Shown here: in pieces, positions 11,397 through 23,565 of the stretch
Layout: each line of letters starts with the position of its first letter
Numbering within the stretch: position 1 is the first letter of the stretch
NCBI RefSeq assembly: GCF_921293095.1
Contig: NC_060246.1
Coordinates: 12,418,001-12,482,000, forward strand
Reading direction: 5' to 3'
Length of the DNA stretch: 64,000 nt
Source of the DNA: Ischnura elegans
Taxonomy: Eukaryota; Arthropoda; Insecta; Odonata; Coenagrionidae
Notes under the pieces: generated by a model
What the model saw: the letters and a program-made list of their open reading frames with translations, nothing else
Told to the model about the DNA's origin: nothing
Database searches by the model: none
Translations under genes and position numbers: made by a program

Positions 11397-12143
11397 TTGA
11401 AAGAAAATTAATTCCCCAAGGCCGTACTCTTTGGTGGGCAGATGGGAGCGAGAAGTTATAATGCTTACACGGGAGCTCCACAAACCTGAGTGAGTGAGTG
11501 CGTGTGTCCTACGCGGCCATTTGTTCCTTGGAGCAAACCCGCAAGGTGCGTGAGTGAGAGCGTGTTTTATTTATTTTATCATTTGTCTTTTCCTGTTGTG
11601 TGAGTGGGTCACTGTCGTGAGCGTGAGCTCCACAAACCTGAGTGAGTGAGTGAGTGCGTGTCCCCTACGCGGCCATTTGTTCCTTGGAGCAAACCCGCAA
11701 GGTGCGTGAGTGAGAGCGTGTTTTATTTATTTTATCATTTGTCTTTTCCTGTTGTGTGAGTGGGTCACTGTCGTGAGCGGGAGCTCCACAAACCTGAGTG
11801 AGTGAGTGCATGTGTCCTACGCGGTCATTTGTTCCTTGGAGCAAACCCGCGGGGTGCGTGATTGAGAGCGTGTTTTTATTTATCTTTTTATTTTGTCTCT
11901 TTCTTTTGTGTGAGTGGGTCACTGTCGTGAGCGAGAGCTCCACAAACCTGAGTGAGTGAGTGCGTGTGTCCTACGTGGCCATTTGTTCCTTAAAGCAAAT
12001 CCGCAAGGTGCGTGAGTGAGTTTCGCGTTTGTATTATCTGTTAGTGTCTTACCTTGTCCATTACTCCCCGTGTTAGCATTATAACTTCTCGCTCCCATCT
12101 GCCCACCAAAGAGTACGGCCTTGGGGAATTAATTTTCTTTCAA
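11397..12143. mobile_element. TIR element with internal minisatellite
   Basis: Two inverted arms of about 75 bp bound the block. The left arm runs from TTGAAAGAAAATTAATTCCC at 11397 to ACACGGG at 11473. The right arm runs from CCCGTGTTAGC at 12067 to CTTTCAA. Inside is an array of about 3.6 direct copies of a 152-156-bp unit. No transposase is present and no target-site duplication is obvious. Best read as a non-autonomous DNA transposon whose interior is a satellite-like array. Confidence 0.7.
11473..12030 (+). repeat. Tandem repeat, ~154-bp unit x3.6
   Basis: Units start with GAGCTCCACAAACCTGAG at 11473, 11625, 11781 and 11935. Each contains GAGTGAGTG runs, a GCCATTTGTTCCTTGGAGCA block and a TTTATTTAT block. 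Copies 1-2 are nearly identical; copy 4 is the most diverged and is truncated. Confidence 0.85.
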
Positions 12144-12224
12144 TACGAGAACAATTTAGCTTCTTAAATCAGAAAAAACCGCAGTTCTAATGCAGTTAAA
12201 GTCGAGCGCGCGTTAACTCTAAAC

Positions 12225-12376
12225 ACCACTTGAAGTGTAATATTTCGAAGCCTGCCGTGTGAACGGTGGTGAAATATACATGAATTGTCATGAGAAAAAA
12301 TTCCCCTGGACCGGGAATCGAAGCACGAACCTATAGCTTTCCGAGTCACTTGAAGTAATGTACCACCCATGCATGG
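12225..12376 (-). repeat. SINE-A copy 2
   Basis: The reverse complement aligns with 9255-9405 over its whole length, including TGCTTCGATTCCCGGTCCAG (box-B region) and the tail with CAATTCATGTATATTTCACC. Opposite orientation to copies 1 and 3. Confidence 0.65.
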
Positions 12377-12959
12377 GCTTTTTATTTTTCCTCTAAGCAT
12401 ATATTTATCACTTCCCATGTAATTATATCAATACTCGTGATATCCTCCAACATGAATTGACCCGATGCAAAGGAACAAGAGATTAATCTAGTTTGCACTA
12501 CCTAAAAAGCTAGGAGGAGCTGTTGAGAAAAATTCTGGCAACCGCAAGTAAAAAATGAAAATAAAACTATCAAGTAAAAGGCTACTTTAATCAATGGTGA
12601 CAAACAATCTCTGTGTGGACATAAAACATGCGTGCTCATGTGCACACTTAAAATGAACACGGGGAGATAATGTCATTTGAAGACGACTATCTCTCGTAGC
12701 ATTAGTAATGCACTTTAGAAAGAGGAGAAAGTTTTGAGGGATTGAATAGCCCATTCATCTTCCACCGAAAAATCCCGAGAACGCAGCATGCAACGAATTT
12801 CTAATCTCGCCGGCATTACATCATGAAACATAATCTATATTGTACGGTGAAAATGAAGGAAAAGAAAAGTAATTATAGAAGAGGACCCTCGGAACTGCTT
12901 CACACGCAATCAATCTTTAATGCTCAAATATTCCTCATCTACTAAAAACTGATCCCTCG
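12377..12959. other. No gene recognised
   Basis: AT-rich spacer between a SINE and a long inverted repeat; no frame or RNA structure identified. Confidence 0.4.
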
Positions 12960-14015
12960 AGTCACGTGAAATTCTTCAATAATTCATGTGAAAAAAGTAA
13001 CTAAACAAAAACTTGTTAGCGCTCGAACAAATTTTAATGCTCTTACAGAAATTTTACGAGTCATTTGTGCATTTTTTCACAGAGCCTCGAACAGAATGTT
13101 TTTTTTTAACCTTCCCGCCCATATTTTTCCCAAAACTTTATCTCTGAGAAACTCCTAAAGTTTATGTTTGCGTATTTATCAGTATAGCGATACCTCCTAA
13201 CTACAACCATTTTTTCCCCGTCGAGGCGAAAAAATAAGCCCTTTCCCTGTCTTAATCAATAATTTTTCACTTAGAAATCTTATGCGATTCCACCCTACTT
13301 GTTTTCTAATCACTCCATCGAAATAATATTGCAATTAAAGTTTTCTGTGCCATCTTCCAAGTGAAGGAATTTTCCGATGCGTGTAAAGCCGTTTTGTAGT
13401 CTCGATGTAGCCGATACAAATTGAGATAGTCAGCTCGGTATAAATAAATTCCGATGATTGAAACGTGAATGAGTTTAATTTTTCCATATTGAAATAAATA
13501 CTTTCAATTTTCCCTAATTATAAAATTTATTACGACCTACGTGTCGGTGTAACTACATTATCTTCATCATTTTGAAAAGTCCTTGGAAGATGGCATATTT
13601 TAAAAACTTTTAAACTGCAATATTACTTCGATGGGATGCTTTGAAGACAATTCCTCTGGATTCGTATGAGGTACGAAGTAAAAAATTAATAAATGCGACT
13701 AGAAAACGGCTTATTTCGTCGCCTCGAAGGGGAACAAGTGGCTGTAGTGAGGAGAAATTGCTATACGGATGAATACGCAACCATAAAAATTAGGTTCTGT
13801 CTCTAAGGTAACTTGAGAAGCTAAGTTTCGGAAAAAAAGGAGGCGGAAAGGTTATTAAAAGAAAAAAATTCTGCTTTGGGGTTCTATTGAATGTGTGTAA
13901 AGATGAAAAGGGAAAATTTCCGAAAGAGCTTTGAAATTTCTTTCCAATGGTAAGCGATATCAAGTTCTTGTTTAATTCACATTTTCATCGCCTTGAAGAT
14001 GATGTAGTAACATTG
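12960..14015. repeat. Long imperfect inverted repeat
   Basis: The left arm (about 12960-13370) and right arm (about 13580-14015) are inverted copies with many mismatches and small indels. Examples: GCCATCTTCCAAG at 13350 against CTTGGAAGATGGC at 13583; CGTCGAGGCGAAAAAATAAG at 13219 against its counterpart near 13710; CTAAACAAAAACTTG near 13000 against AAGTTCTTGTTTA near 13960. The loop is about 210 bp. It could be a diverged foldback transposon or, if transcribed, a long hairpin RNA. Confidence 0.65.
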
Positions 14016-15654
14016 AACCTTAGGTCGTAATAATTTTTTTTATTAGAAGAAAATTGCATGTATTTATTTCAATAAAGCTAGGTATAGCTTCCCTAAGACC
14101 GGACGACTTAAAGGGAGGGATCCAACGGAGAGAGGGAAAAAATAAAATGAAGAAATGTAAAAAAACAAGAGAGTCCTCAACAGTCAGCTTCGGCAGCTGG
14201 AGGATCGTCAGTGGATCATCCGGAGACTTGAACGCGCGAGAGAGACGCCTTATGTACACACGGATGGTTTAGAAGAGAAAGGGAGAGTTGTGTGGGAGCC
14301 AGGCTACGCAGGATGGGAAAATCTCTCGTCGCACACACGCGTAAGATTGTGTCAATGTGCCTCATTGGCGAGACGGTGGACCCCGCGCCCTTGGGCCGCC
14401 GAGCAGCCGTGGAGAGAAGAGGAAGACTCGTCGCTATTCGGACTTTGCGACTTTTAACTCGCGGAATCCTTCCTGGTATGCCATATTTTATGTAGCGGAA
14501 GGGGATGCTCACAAACTCAATTAGAATAATTCATGCCATTTGATTCAAAAATAAAAAGGGAAAGGAAAGAAAAACAATAATGCTACCGAAGAAAATTCCT
14601 CGGAAATTTTATGCACGAGAGCTGAGGAGAGTAGATATAAAATCTCAGAAATTCACCGATGAAACTGAGCGACCGTGCATGAAGATTTAAAAGAAAATAA
14701 ATACCAAATAATTCAAAACGTATTAGAAAAACGTGTAACGAGGGTAAAACATTAGTGATGAATTTCATAGTTTCGTGTGCTGAAATTGGGCATTTCCACG
14801 ATCTAGTGATTTTATGATGATCTCTAATCTCTCTCTCATACAAAAAGAGCCTGAAACCATGAATTCCAAATGAACTCAAGTTCATTTAGAAAACATTTGA
14901 GACAAACCACTTTTTCAGCCTAATTAACCTATACCTAATTTACCCAGCCATACCTAATTTACAACATGTAAAATGTATTCATAGAATTAAAATTGAAGCA
15001 ACAGCTCTAATAGCTCTAGAAATATATGTAAAATTTTCTATCAATAAATTGTTCATCCTAAATACTGCCAAGTGGTCTAGTGTAGTTTTGTAATTCACAA
15101 CTTTTATTACTTTAATAATTTATCTGTTGAACAAGTATATAAGTGTAAATTCTAATAGAATTTTTGAAAAATTGAAGCATATATTCATGATATTTTTTTC
15201 AAAAATGACGTTTTGATACCCATATATGCTAAAATCATCACCGCTTTTTCATAATAAGCTAATCTGAGAACAAAATAGCTTTATGTGGTTGAGTGCAGCA
15301 GTAATTTCTACTAAGATATTTCTACAACAGAGTAAATGATTCTTTCATCGTTCAAATCCATTTTTTAAGCTTTCCCAACACCTCATTAATGAATATAAAT
15401 TATTTAATATAAATATAAATTGTATATAATAAATCATACTCTAAATAAGTGAATAATGTGCACCGATTCACCTAATTAAATATCTCCTCTTGAGCTGAAC
15501 AATGATGAGATTTTTCACTCAACTAGATTGCTTACGCGATAGCCGTGATTGATTTTAATTGGTTCTCTGCTTGCACGTGGTAATAGACGAAGATGACAAA
15601 ATATGCCAGCACCACGTAAAACATGAATCTAACTCTCTTTCTCTCTGTTTTCAG
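14016..15654. other. No gene recognised upstream of first exon
   Basis: Contains short frames without motifs, including a moderately GC-rich block near 14210-14480 with overlapping frames on both strands. Exon 2 of the ZP gene starts at an acceptor (15654), so an upstream non-coding exon and the promoter must lie further 5', but I cannot locate them with confidence. Confidence 0.4.
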
Positions 15655-15698
15655 GATCAACGGCCATGTGGTTGGTGGCCGCGGTCTTACTGCTGAAG
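15655..15698 (+). CDS. ZP-domain protein gene: start-codon exon
   Basis: A strong acceptor (pyrimidine-rich tract ending TTTTCAG at 15654) and a consensus donor (GTGAGT at 15699) bound a 44-nt exon. The ATG at 15666 gives MWLVAAVLLLK, the hydrophobic core of a signal peptide. It continues in phase 0 into LAAAQLTF at 31684, so the two exons together form a canonical signal peptide with cleavage probably after AAA or AQ. The 11 bases before the ATG are 5' UTR, so at least one non-coding exon lies upstream. The start is chosen because it is the only ATG that joins the downstream exon in frame as a signal peptide; the approximately 16-kb intron is the main uncertainty. Confidence 0.7.
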
Positions 15699-17076
15699 GT
15701 GAGTGTCTATGAGAACGTATGCATGGTGGGAAACGGTTGAGGAAGATGCCTTAAATGCGTATTGTGACCGAAAGGGAAAGTGAAGAAATTCAAGTTCCCA
15801 ATTTGTGTCTCAGAAGGTAGCATGGAGTGGAGCGGGGGTTGGAGGGGAGGGGGATGTGTGGGATGGGCAAAAGGAGGGGAAGTGAGGAGAGAGGGGAGGG
15901 GGAAAAGAGGGGTACAGTCCGAGAGAACTTAAAGACTGATCGCAGAGGTGTGATTAACTCGACAGGGCCATTGAGAACCGCACATCCAAGATCTCGCTTT
16001 GCCCTTTAACAGCTGCACGCACTTATCGGCATGCATGTTCACGATCAATATGGAGTTACAGCGAGAGAAACTCTCAATTCAAGATTTTGTAATACCGATT
16101 CTCACATCTCCATTCATCCTCCAGGGCGGTAATAAGACCCGCATCGAAAGAAAGCTGCCTTTCTAACAACCATCAATCAGGGGCGTTTTCACAGTTTTTT
16201 GTTGGGGGGAGGGGGGGTAGCAATCCTGCCGCGAGTTAAGGGGCTCTGGAACATCACCCAGTGAAACGGGGTGAAAACGGGGTATTCCATACCCCCTGAG
16301 TGTTCCTGGAAAATTTGTTTAAATTAGCTTTTTAAAACAGCATTTTTAGTACTATATAAAACTAAAATTTAGTTATACTTTTAATTTTTTATTTGATTTC
16401 AATTTACTTGAATCCACAGCTTTCGTACTTTTTTTGATAAATCGCCATTTAAGTCGGAGGGTCAGGCTCCCTCTGGTTTCCCCAAAACTCCGTTCATGTC
16501 TTCAACCAAATACAAATCAAAAGAGAACACCATTAGAACTGCCCTTTACGCTTTCTCATGAGCAAGAGAATCCGGCAATATAGGGATTAACTGGATTTGC
16601 TTTATCCATAGAACCGCTAAAAATGAAGCTACTATTTGTTGCGGAGCTATGCGAAAAATTTAATCACGCATGGTATTACACATCTTCTCCTGTAAACGTC
16701 CAAAAATTCATAGCCGATTATCAAGCTTGTAGAAATATGCATAAACTTCTTTATGTGAAAAATTCTATCGAACTTCAAATGAGCTCTCGCTCATTAAACG
16801 CTCTCCCGCATGTTAGGAGTTTTCCCAAATATTGGCTTAAAATGGGAAATCATTAAATTCGGTGGAATGAACGAATATGTTGGAACTTTTTAAAATGAAT
16901 ATACTCATGCGTCGCATGACTTGAAGGTTTGATGCTTAACCTGACGTGGCTACAGGCTCAATTAAAATTAATGTACTAACTAAATAAAAAATAGCAAAAT
17001 TTTTCATTGCACTCCAGATGTACAAGGTTGGCATGGAAACCACAAATCGATGGGAAAATATTTTTTTTTTTGAGAT

Positions 17077-17127
17077 AGATGAGATTTCTTTTTTTAAAAA
17101 TTAAAAAAAAAAGAAATCTCATCTAAG
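17077..17127. repeat. A/T-rich perfect hairpin
   Basis: AGATGAGATTTCTTTTTTT is followed after a few bases by its complement ending AGAAATCTCATCT. The near-perfect stem of about 19-22 bp has a very short loop. Possibly a relic palindromic MITE or a slippage product. Confidence 0.6.
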
Positions 17128-17484
17128 AAATAGCACTCTCCTCAACATCACTTGTCGCACTCTCCACGAAATAGTGCTCCTACATTTAAAATAATATTGA
17201 CGTCAGTGGCTACCGATATATGTAACATTTTCGGGTTTTAATTAGCTTAAATGAAAGGGCTAAGCCAGGTAAAAGACAGCGAAAAATTACATTTGACTTC
17301 AATTCTGGCCATGTAGGTAAAAGTAAAATTAAATTCTACGGTGCCAGACGATGTTTGATGGTAAAGCATATGACGCTAAATAAAAAATAGCAACTACATT
17401 TACAATGCTCTCATTTCATTGAATTATCCTAATTTCTAATATAGATGTTCCTCCAATTTTTTAAACTAATTTGTTTTACTTATT

Positions 17485-17760
17485 GCTAGATATGTGAAAG
17501 CCTAAACCTCTAAAATCTGATTTATAGAATCTACTTAAATAAATAAGTCTTCAAGCAGACGTGAGCCAAATGATTATAAGGTAAAACAAGAAAACAATCC
17601 AAAATAAATAAAAATCGTCAATTTTTAATAGCGGCAACATCCTTTCGCTACTTGGCAAAGGGAATACGTAAAAATTGGAAGCAATTGTTCATGAATTCAT
17701 TTTATTAGAAAATCTATGAACATTAGGATACAACAAAAATAATTAAAATTCATCGACCAA
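17485..17760 (+). repeat. Diverged local duplicate, copy 1
   Basis: Aligns with 19425-19700: shared order of GAGAGCCTAA/GAAAGCCTAA, CTGATTTA, AAGCAGACGT, AATAGCG, GCAAAGGGAATA, GAATTCATTT and AATTAAAATTCA. The copies are about 2 kb apart in direct orientation and well diverged. Confidence 0.55.
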
Positions 17761-18539
17761 AGAGTGAAAGGCAAAACAATGTAAACACCGAATATTTTAT
17801 CTATCTAAAAATCATTTTCTCTAGCATTTTCGTAAGTACCCAGACACAATGTCGCTCCTGGAATCGTTAGTCATTCCATGACTGGCTTGGTATTTCTTAT
17901 TATATGAGCTAAAACCTTGTAGAATAAAACCATATGGAGTCGTTTGAAGGAGGTCACAATAGAATTGCTGAGAATCATGACCTCAACCGGTTGTGATCGC
18001 TCAGTTGACTGAGAGCCCGCGACCTTTAGCGTACACCTACCTGCGTAAACATTAGGAGAGCATAGAACGCTCAATTCAGAAAAAAAAAGATTTTAGCGGT
18101 AGTTTAGCATAAATATAAAGAAATCCAGCTGGAAAATAGTCCGTGACATATAGATAAACTTATAATCTCGGGTAAGAAAAATTCCAATTTATTTCCCACG
18201 GATATATTGAACACTATGTCTAAAAAGCATGATAAATCCAGCGAAATCTTGAATTCACTTCATAGAATTTATCAATACGAGATCCCATTGAAATACTCAG
18301 GTCCTGAAGATATAGGATTACTCTATTCTCTATTAATATTTCAAAGCATTCCATTCATAAACGAATTCCATTGAAGTTGAGCCCGAGATAAGAGATAAAA
18401 TATCAAACCATCGAGTTGAAATTTATGCAAATACTTTTGTATTTAACTTAGTTTAATTTATCTCAATTACCCCCGAAAAAAGCACACTAAGGCCTTTACA
18501 TCGGGATTTTAAGCAATCAACAACAGACGATCAAACACA

Positions 18540-18665
18540 CCCATGTCCTAGAAGGGGCAGCCTATCCAGGCGGAACTCGAACCCGCGACCGGGAGGCGAG
18601 GTTAGGTCAAGGTCGTTGGGTATGGTAGGCGAGGACTTACCCCCGCCGCCACGGGGGCCGACAAA
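18540..18665 (-). repeat. tRNA-derived SINE (family B)
   Basis: On the minus strand the block contains a box B, GGGTTCGAGTTCC, preceded by a GC-rich head with GCCTCCCGGTCGC. No closed cloverleaf forms. The sequence context differs from SINE-A, so this is a separate family or a tRNA pseudogene. Confidence 0.45.
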
Positions 18666-19424
18666 TGTATAAATTGGATTCTTGTGCTTTTTTATTTTAA
18701 TTTATTTTTGTAATGCACCGAGCGCCCAAGAGAGAGCGGTGATCCTTACAAGCACACGTGAAATGTCCTTATCACGAAGTCTGCGATGTATCTTTTTTTA
18801 ATCAAGTGCATTAGTAATAAAACAAATATTAACACACTTCACTGATCTTAGATGACTGCCGGAAGTAAACACAAAATGTCCTTCCGTAAAGTCACCGAGA
18901 GAATCACAGCGTCAATAAACACAGGAGATATCGAGGACACATCAAGACAAGGAGAAAATAACCTGACTAACTAGAGAGTGTTAAATGGGCATGACGAGAT
19001 TGCCAACCCGAGGGTTCAATAGGAAAGTTCAAATAGAAAACTTTGTTTCTCACAAAAGGAATCAACTCAACCAGTTTCACTAATTTAAGGTTTTTCTCCA
19101 GTTCTAAACTATATATAATGTACAAATAAATAAAGAGGGTTATTAATAGTTAAGGAGGGATCCAGCCAGATACCTTAAAATAAAAAAAAAATAAAAAATA
19201 ACAGTAGCTTAAAGCTTAAACAATGAATTGAAATGCATTTTAGTCTCCATTTAATAGAAAATTTTCACATTCATTAAATATATAAAAACAAAGCAATACT
19301 TTACGAAACTTCAAATTAAAAAATTGTCACCATGGTTCCAGCTCGCAGCGCAAATATTTATATTCTCTAGTGGCTGAGTGTAACCCATAGTCGGATATTT
19401 TAAAATTGCTCTGTTAATGAATAT

Positions 19425-19812
19425 GCAGGATATATGAGAGCCTAATCCTCTGCATTCTGATTTACAGTACCTACTTTAATAAAACAAAACTCTTAAAGCA
19501 GACGTAAATTAAAAGGCTTCAAAGGCAAAACAAACAATTATTCCGAAATAATTTAAAAGTCATCGATTTTAAATAGCGCCTACATCTTTTCTCCGCTTAG
19601 CAAAGGGAATATGTAAAAAGTTTAAGCAATTGTGCTTGAATTCATTTCAATGGAAAATCAGTGAACGATTGGCAACAACGAAAAGAATTAAAATTCAATG
19701 AATGGAAATTCTAATAAATATAAATTACGATGCTATACGTGCAGGGCCCGAATTTTTCAATGGGATCTCGCTTTTTTAAATTCTTTAAAGTGAATTCAAG
19801 GTTTCACAGATG
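19425..19812 (+). repeat. Diverged local duplicate, copy 2
   Basis: The 5' part aligns directly with 17485-17760. The 3' part (19741-19812, with TTTCAATGGGATCTCG and AAGTGAATTCAAG) aligns in inverted orientation with 18236-18305. This points to an old rearranged repeat cluster at 17.4-19.8 kb. Confidence 0.5.
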
Positions 19813-22214
19813 TTGCCACACATTTAAGACCTATTGTTCAAAATAGTCGTCAATAATAAATCATAATTATTTTCTACCCGAGGTCATAACTTTGCCTATA
19901 TCTCATGGACAATTTCACTTCAGATTTTCTTTATTTTTATGCAACAATACCGCTTCATTTTTCATGCTAATGGATTGAGATATTGCTATTTTTTGCGATG
20001 CGAAAACATATCAGAAAAAGACTCGGAGATGAGCGTGACACGACTCTTTGCAGTCGGAGATTGGGTGAGATGCGAAAGTCTTGGAGGCTGGGAAACCGTT
20101 AAGAGGAGAAGACACTATGGTACGTGAGATTGAAAGTCGTTGGCGGGATCGATTTGATGTGGGTCCTCATTTTGACTCTAGGTGTGTCACTCACATCCGA
20201 CTCGGGGAAAAATATGGGCGCGCAAAAAAACAAGCCCTCCGAGAAGAAAGTCTAACTCCTAAATACGCCAATATATGCCGATACGCATGACAGCCTAGTT
20301 CGTCGAGAGAATCCGTGAGGTAGAAATCCTTTGGATGCCGCATTTATTAGGAGAAAGCGGTCGAGGCAATCCGAGAAATACATAAAAGCCAAAATTGCTC
20401 AATTAGCACAAAGCACACAACAAGAATACGTCTCACAAGGTAGGTTAACTAGTATTTATCAACGACAAATATCGAAAGTATGTAGTACAAATATGATGAA
20501 TATTAAAAATATGAGTAGGTATAGGATATCTACAATGATTTGGAGGACACAAATACATGCCGGCTTTTAATTTCTCCCTGTAATTTTCATGAATTTCTCA
20601 CCCTAAAAATCCTGTTATGAAAAGTATTTAGTTGGCTCCTTTAACTCAATGATAAATTTACGAATATATACGTTCATTTAGAGGAAATATATCTCATTTT
20701 TAATTAATTGCTTTCATTAGAGTGCTCAATATCCTCTACGTTAAATGAAGACTATGAGCGTTCAATTAATGTCGATTGGTATTACGACCTTACATTTCGG
20801 ATTGAGAAAAATTAATTTAGCACATTCTTCCAGTTTTACTTAATGTTTATATAAAAATGGAATAATGGTTGAATCACCACAATCACGATTTAAAAAACTG
20901 CTTTTTTCATGGTAAATTAAAAATTAACAATTTCTTTATTATATACAACTATAAATACGTGTAGGAATTATATTTACTATGCAAGAGCACCCGAGAAAAT
21001 ACGCAAAAAGGGAAAAACTACAATAAGGTCGTGGAAATATGACGAATTTGTATCCTCAACATCGGCTCGGTATGAGTTTTCAATGTTTACATACGTTTCT
21101 CACGTCACTGCCGGTTGATTACAGAGAAAGTTGGCGCTCATACCAACAGAGGGTGATAATGAGAAAATTCTGTGAAAATTTGGGAGGAGATCTTAGAATT
21201 TTGAAATTCATCTAAAACCACAAAAAATATCCCGAAAACTGCACTTTAAAATAAAAATAAGATAGATTTTAAAGCTGCTCCTTCTGGACAAATTGACAAA
21301 TTTATTATATAATATTCAAACACTGCATTTCATTTAATAACACTGGATAGCATTTCGCATCTGTGTCAGAGAATTGCAACTCTTATTTTTCTCGTTGAAA
21401 TTAGAGCACCCTGATGCTGTTTCTTACTAGAAAATTTACTTTTCTAATACTTCACCTACAATTTAGCAAAACTATGTTGTAATCGCGGAACAAAAAAGAA
21501 GTGTCAGAATGGTACAGCTAATTCACTTAATTTCAACATAATTTTTTAAAAGCTAAAGTATGAGTATGTAACATATTTTCAGACAAAATTTCTCAGGAAG
21601 TGGTATCATTCGCATATAAAAAGGTCATCATATTCCAAGTTCCTCTAATATAATTAGCAGCGATCTAAGGAAATAATTTCTACCGTCGTATCACTCATAA
21701 TCAAGACTGCACAATGATCATCAATTTTTTATGGCGAAAAATTCTTATTAACGACAGTATGAATGAAATAAGAGAGCTATATTAAGAAATACACATAAAG
21801 GATAAAAATTATTTTATCCCCACGGATAGATGTTGCCGCTGTAAATAGTGAACTTAACTCAAAATTTGAATGAATTCCTCTCGGGTTTCCGACTGGGTTA
21901 CTGCATGATGTATATTACTCAAGCAACCTAAAGCTAGCTCGCAGCCGCCGGGACTCTAGCGGCTCCCAGTCTAAATCGTTTAGTATTAGTGCAACCTAGT
22001 CCGTAACCTAATCCGTAATACCTAGTCCTCTTTACCTAATTTTTATGTTTATTTGCCCTTACGTCCCTGAAATAGGTTTCATTGAGTTCGTTATTTGGAA
22101 AACGCTCTGGATAGCTTTTGTGTTTGAATTGCCTAACTTTTTTAGTTGAACATTTAGTAAAATCATGAGTAATTTAGCCCTATTGGAGATAATTTCCATG
22201 CGGAAATTGAATTT

Positions 22215-22645
22215 ATGTATTTTACTTCTCGCGGAGCTGTACGAAATAACTATAATTCCTCAAATGTACCAGTGATGTAATTCCGAATATTAATCGGTTG
22301 TCCAAAAGGTCCCCATTGCGTCAAAGGGTGCAGAACAATCCATTTATCCCCCACGAGGAATAACACTGAAATGTAATGACTTAGATGGAATATATTAGAA
22401 TTCTGGAGTGTTATAGCTTAGTTACTACCAATAAGTAATTCCAATTCATTACAGAAAAAGTACGTCAAAATTTTAGTCTCTCTTTTTAATTTATTTACCA
22501 CTGAATTCTCTTTCTTTTTCATTTTATTGTTGTAAGAAAACATTGCTATAACTTTTGTCTTTTAATTATCAAAAGTAAGTACTCAAATTCATTTTGTATT
22601 TTACTTCTCACTGAGCTGAACGAAATACCTTTAATTCCTCAAATA
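22215..22645 (+). repeat. Short direct repeat pair
   Basis: Two segments of about 55 bp, at 22215-22268 and 22590-22645, share GTATTTTACTTCTC, GAGCTG, ACGAAATA and TAATTCCTCAAAT. The spacing is about 375 bp. No coding content. Confidence 0.5.
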
Positions 22646-23244
22646 TTGATGGTAAGTACTTCTATTACGCTTCGCTTTTTTCCCTCTCTTATAGTTTACC
22701 TCAAGAAAACTACGTAGTAAAGGACCCACCCTGTACAATCGCCCTGGCCAAGGTGTTTTCTGTGTGTACCGAAACGTTGGCAAAAATTTGCATTTAATAT
22801 TCTTCATGACCTATACTCCAAAGACACTGAATCAACATCGATTTTATCATCACGAGTGAAAATTTCTATTACTATCCCTTAGAATTGCTTATTTCCCCCT
22901 GAGAATCCTCTAATGCAACATTCTAGGTCTATCTCATATTTCTGTCCCAGCGCATCGCCGTTCACTATCCATTTTCTCCTCGACATCCCTTCGCGCGCTA
23001 TGACGTAAAAATAACCACGCCCACTCACTCCACCCTCCGTCCCAGAATTCCACGCCTTCGAATTCTCCGTTGAGACCACTCCACCTGCTTCGTCTTCTCC
23101 CGGAGATTCTTCTACAAAATCGTGTCATAGCTGTACTCCTGCCATAATTTCCATATAGTTTTGCAGTGTATACAACTCCCATTTCAGGAGGAATCTGCTA
23201 ACTTCAAGAGGTGGTAGGGGAGACATTTTAAGCATTTTATGTTC

Positions 23245-23565
23245 ATAAACATTGGGTCGCAACATCATAGTTACCGAGCTATGAAAATGCAAAAATGTTT
23301 GGATGCCCTTTGATGAAAACGGTTTTTCTTGGGTATTTCTTGGGTACCCTTTCCGACATTTTATTTATTTCTCTGGATTTTTAAGGACATTAAGTAATTA
23401 AAGATGGACGAAAATGTAAGATTATAGTTGCTCGAAACAATTAATCTCAAAATGAGTAAAATTGCGCAATTGTATAGTTGATACTAGCTCAAAGCTCTCG
23501 TTTAAATAAGCTCAAAGATTAATTGTTTCAGGCAATTATAATCGCACATTTTCGTCCAACCTTAG
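23245..23565. repeat. Dispersed foldback repeat, copy 2
   Basis: Homologous to 4603-4910. The inverted arms are clearest here: GATGGACGAAAATGTAAGAT at 23404 against the complement around CGCACATTTTCGTCC near 23540-23559, and AACAATTAATCTC against AGATTAATTGTTTC. A non-autonomous foldback-type element. Confidence 0.6.

Noticed and set aside
11351..12150. TACGAGA at both sides of the minisatellite element as a target-site duplication
   Set aside because: The left copy is about 40 bp away from the start of the inverted arm, so it does not flank the element directly.
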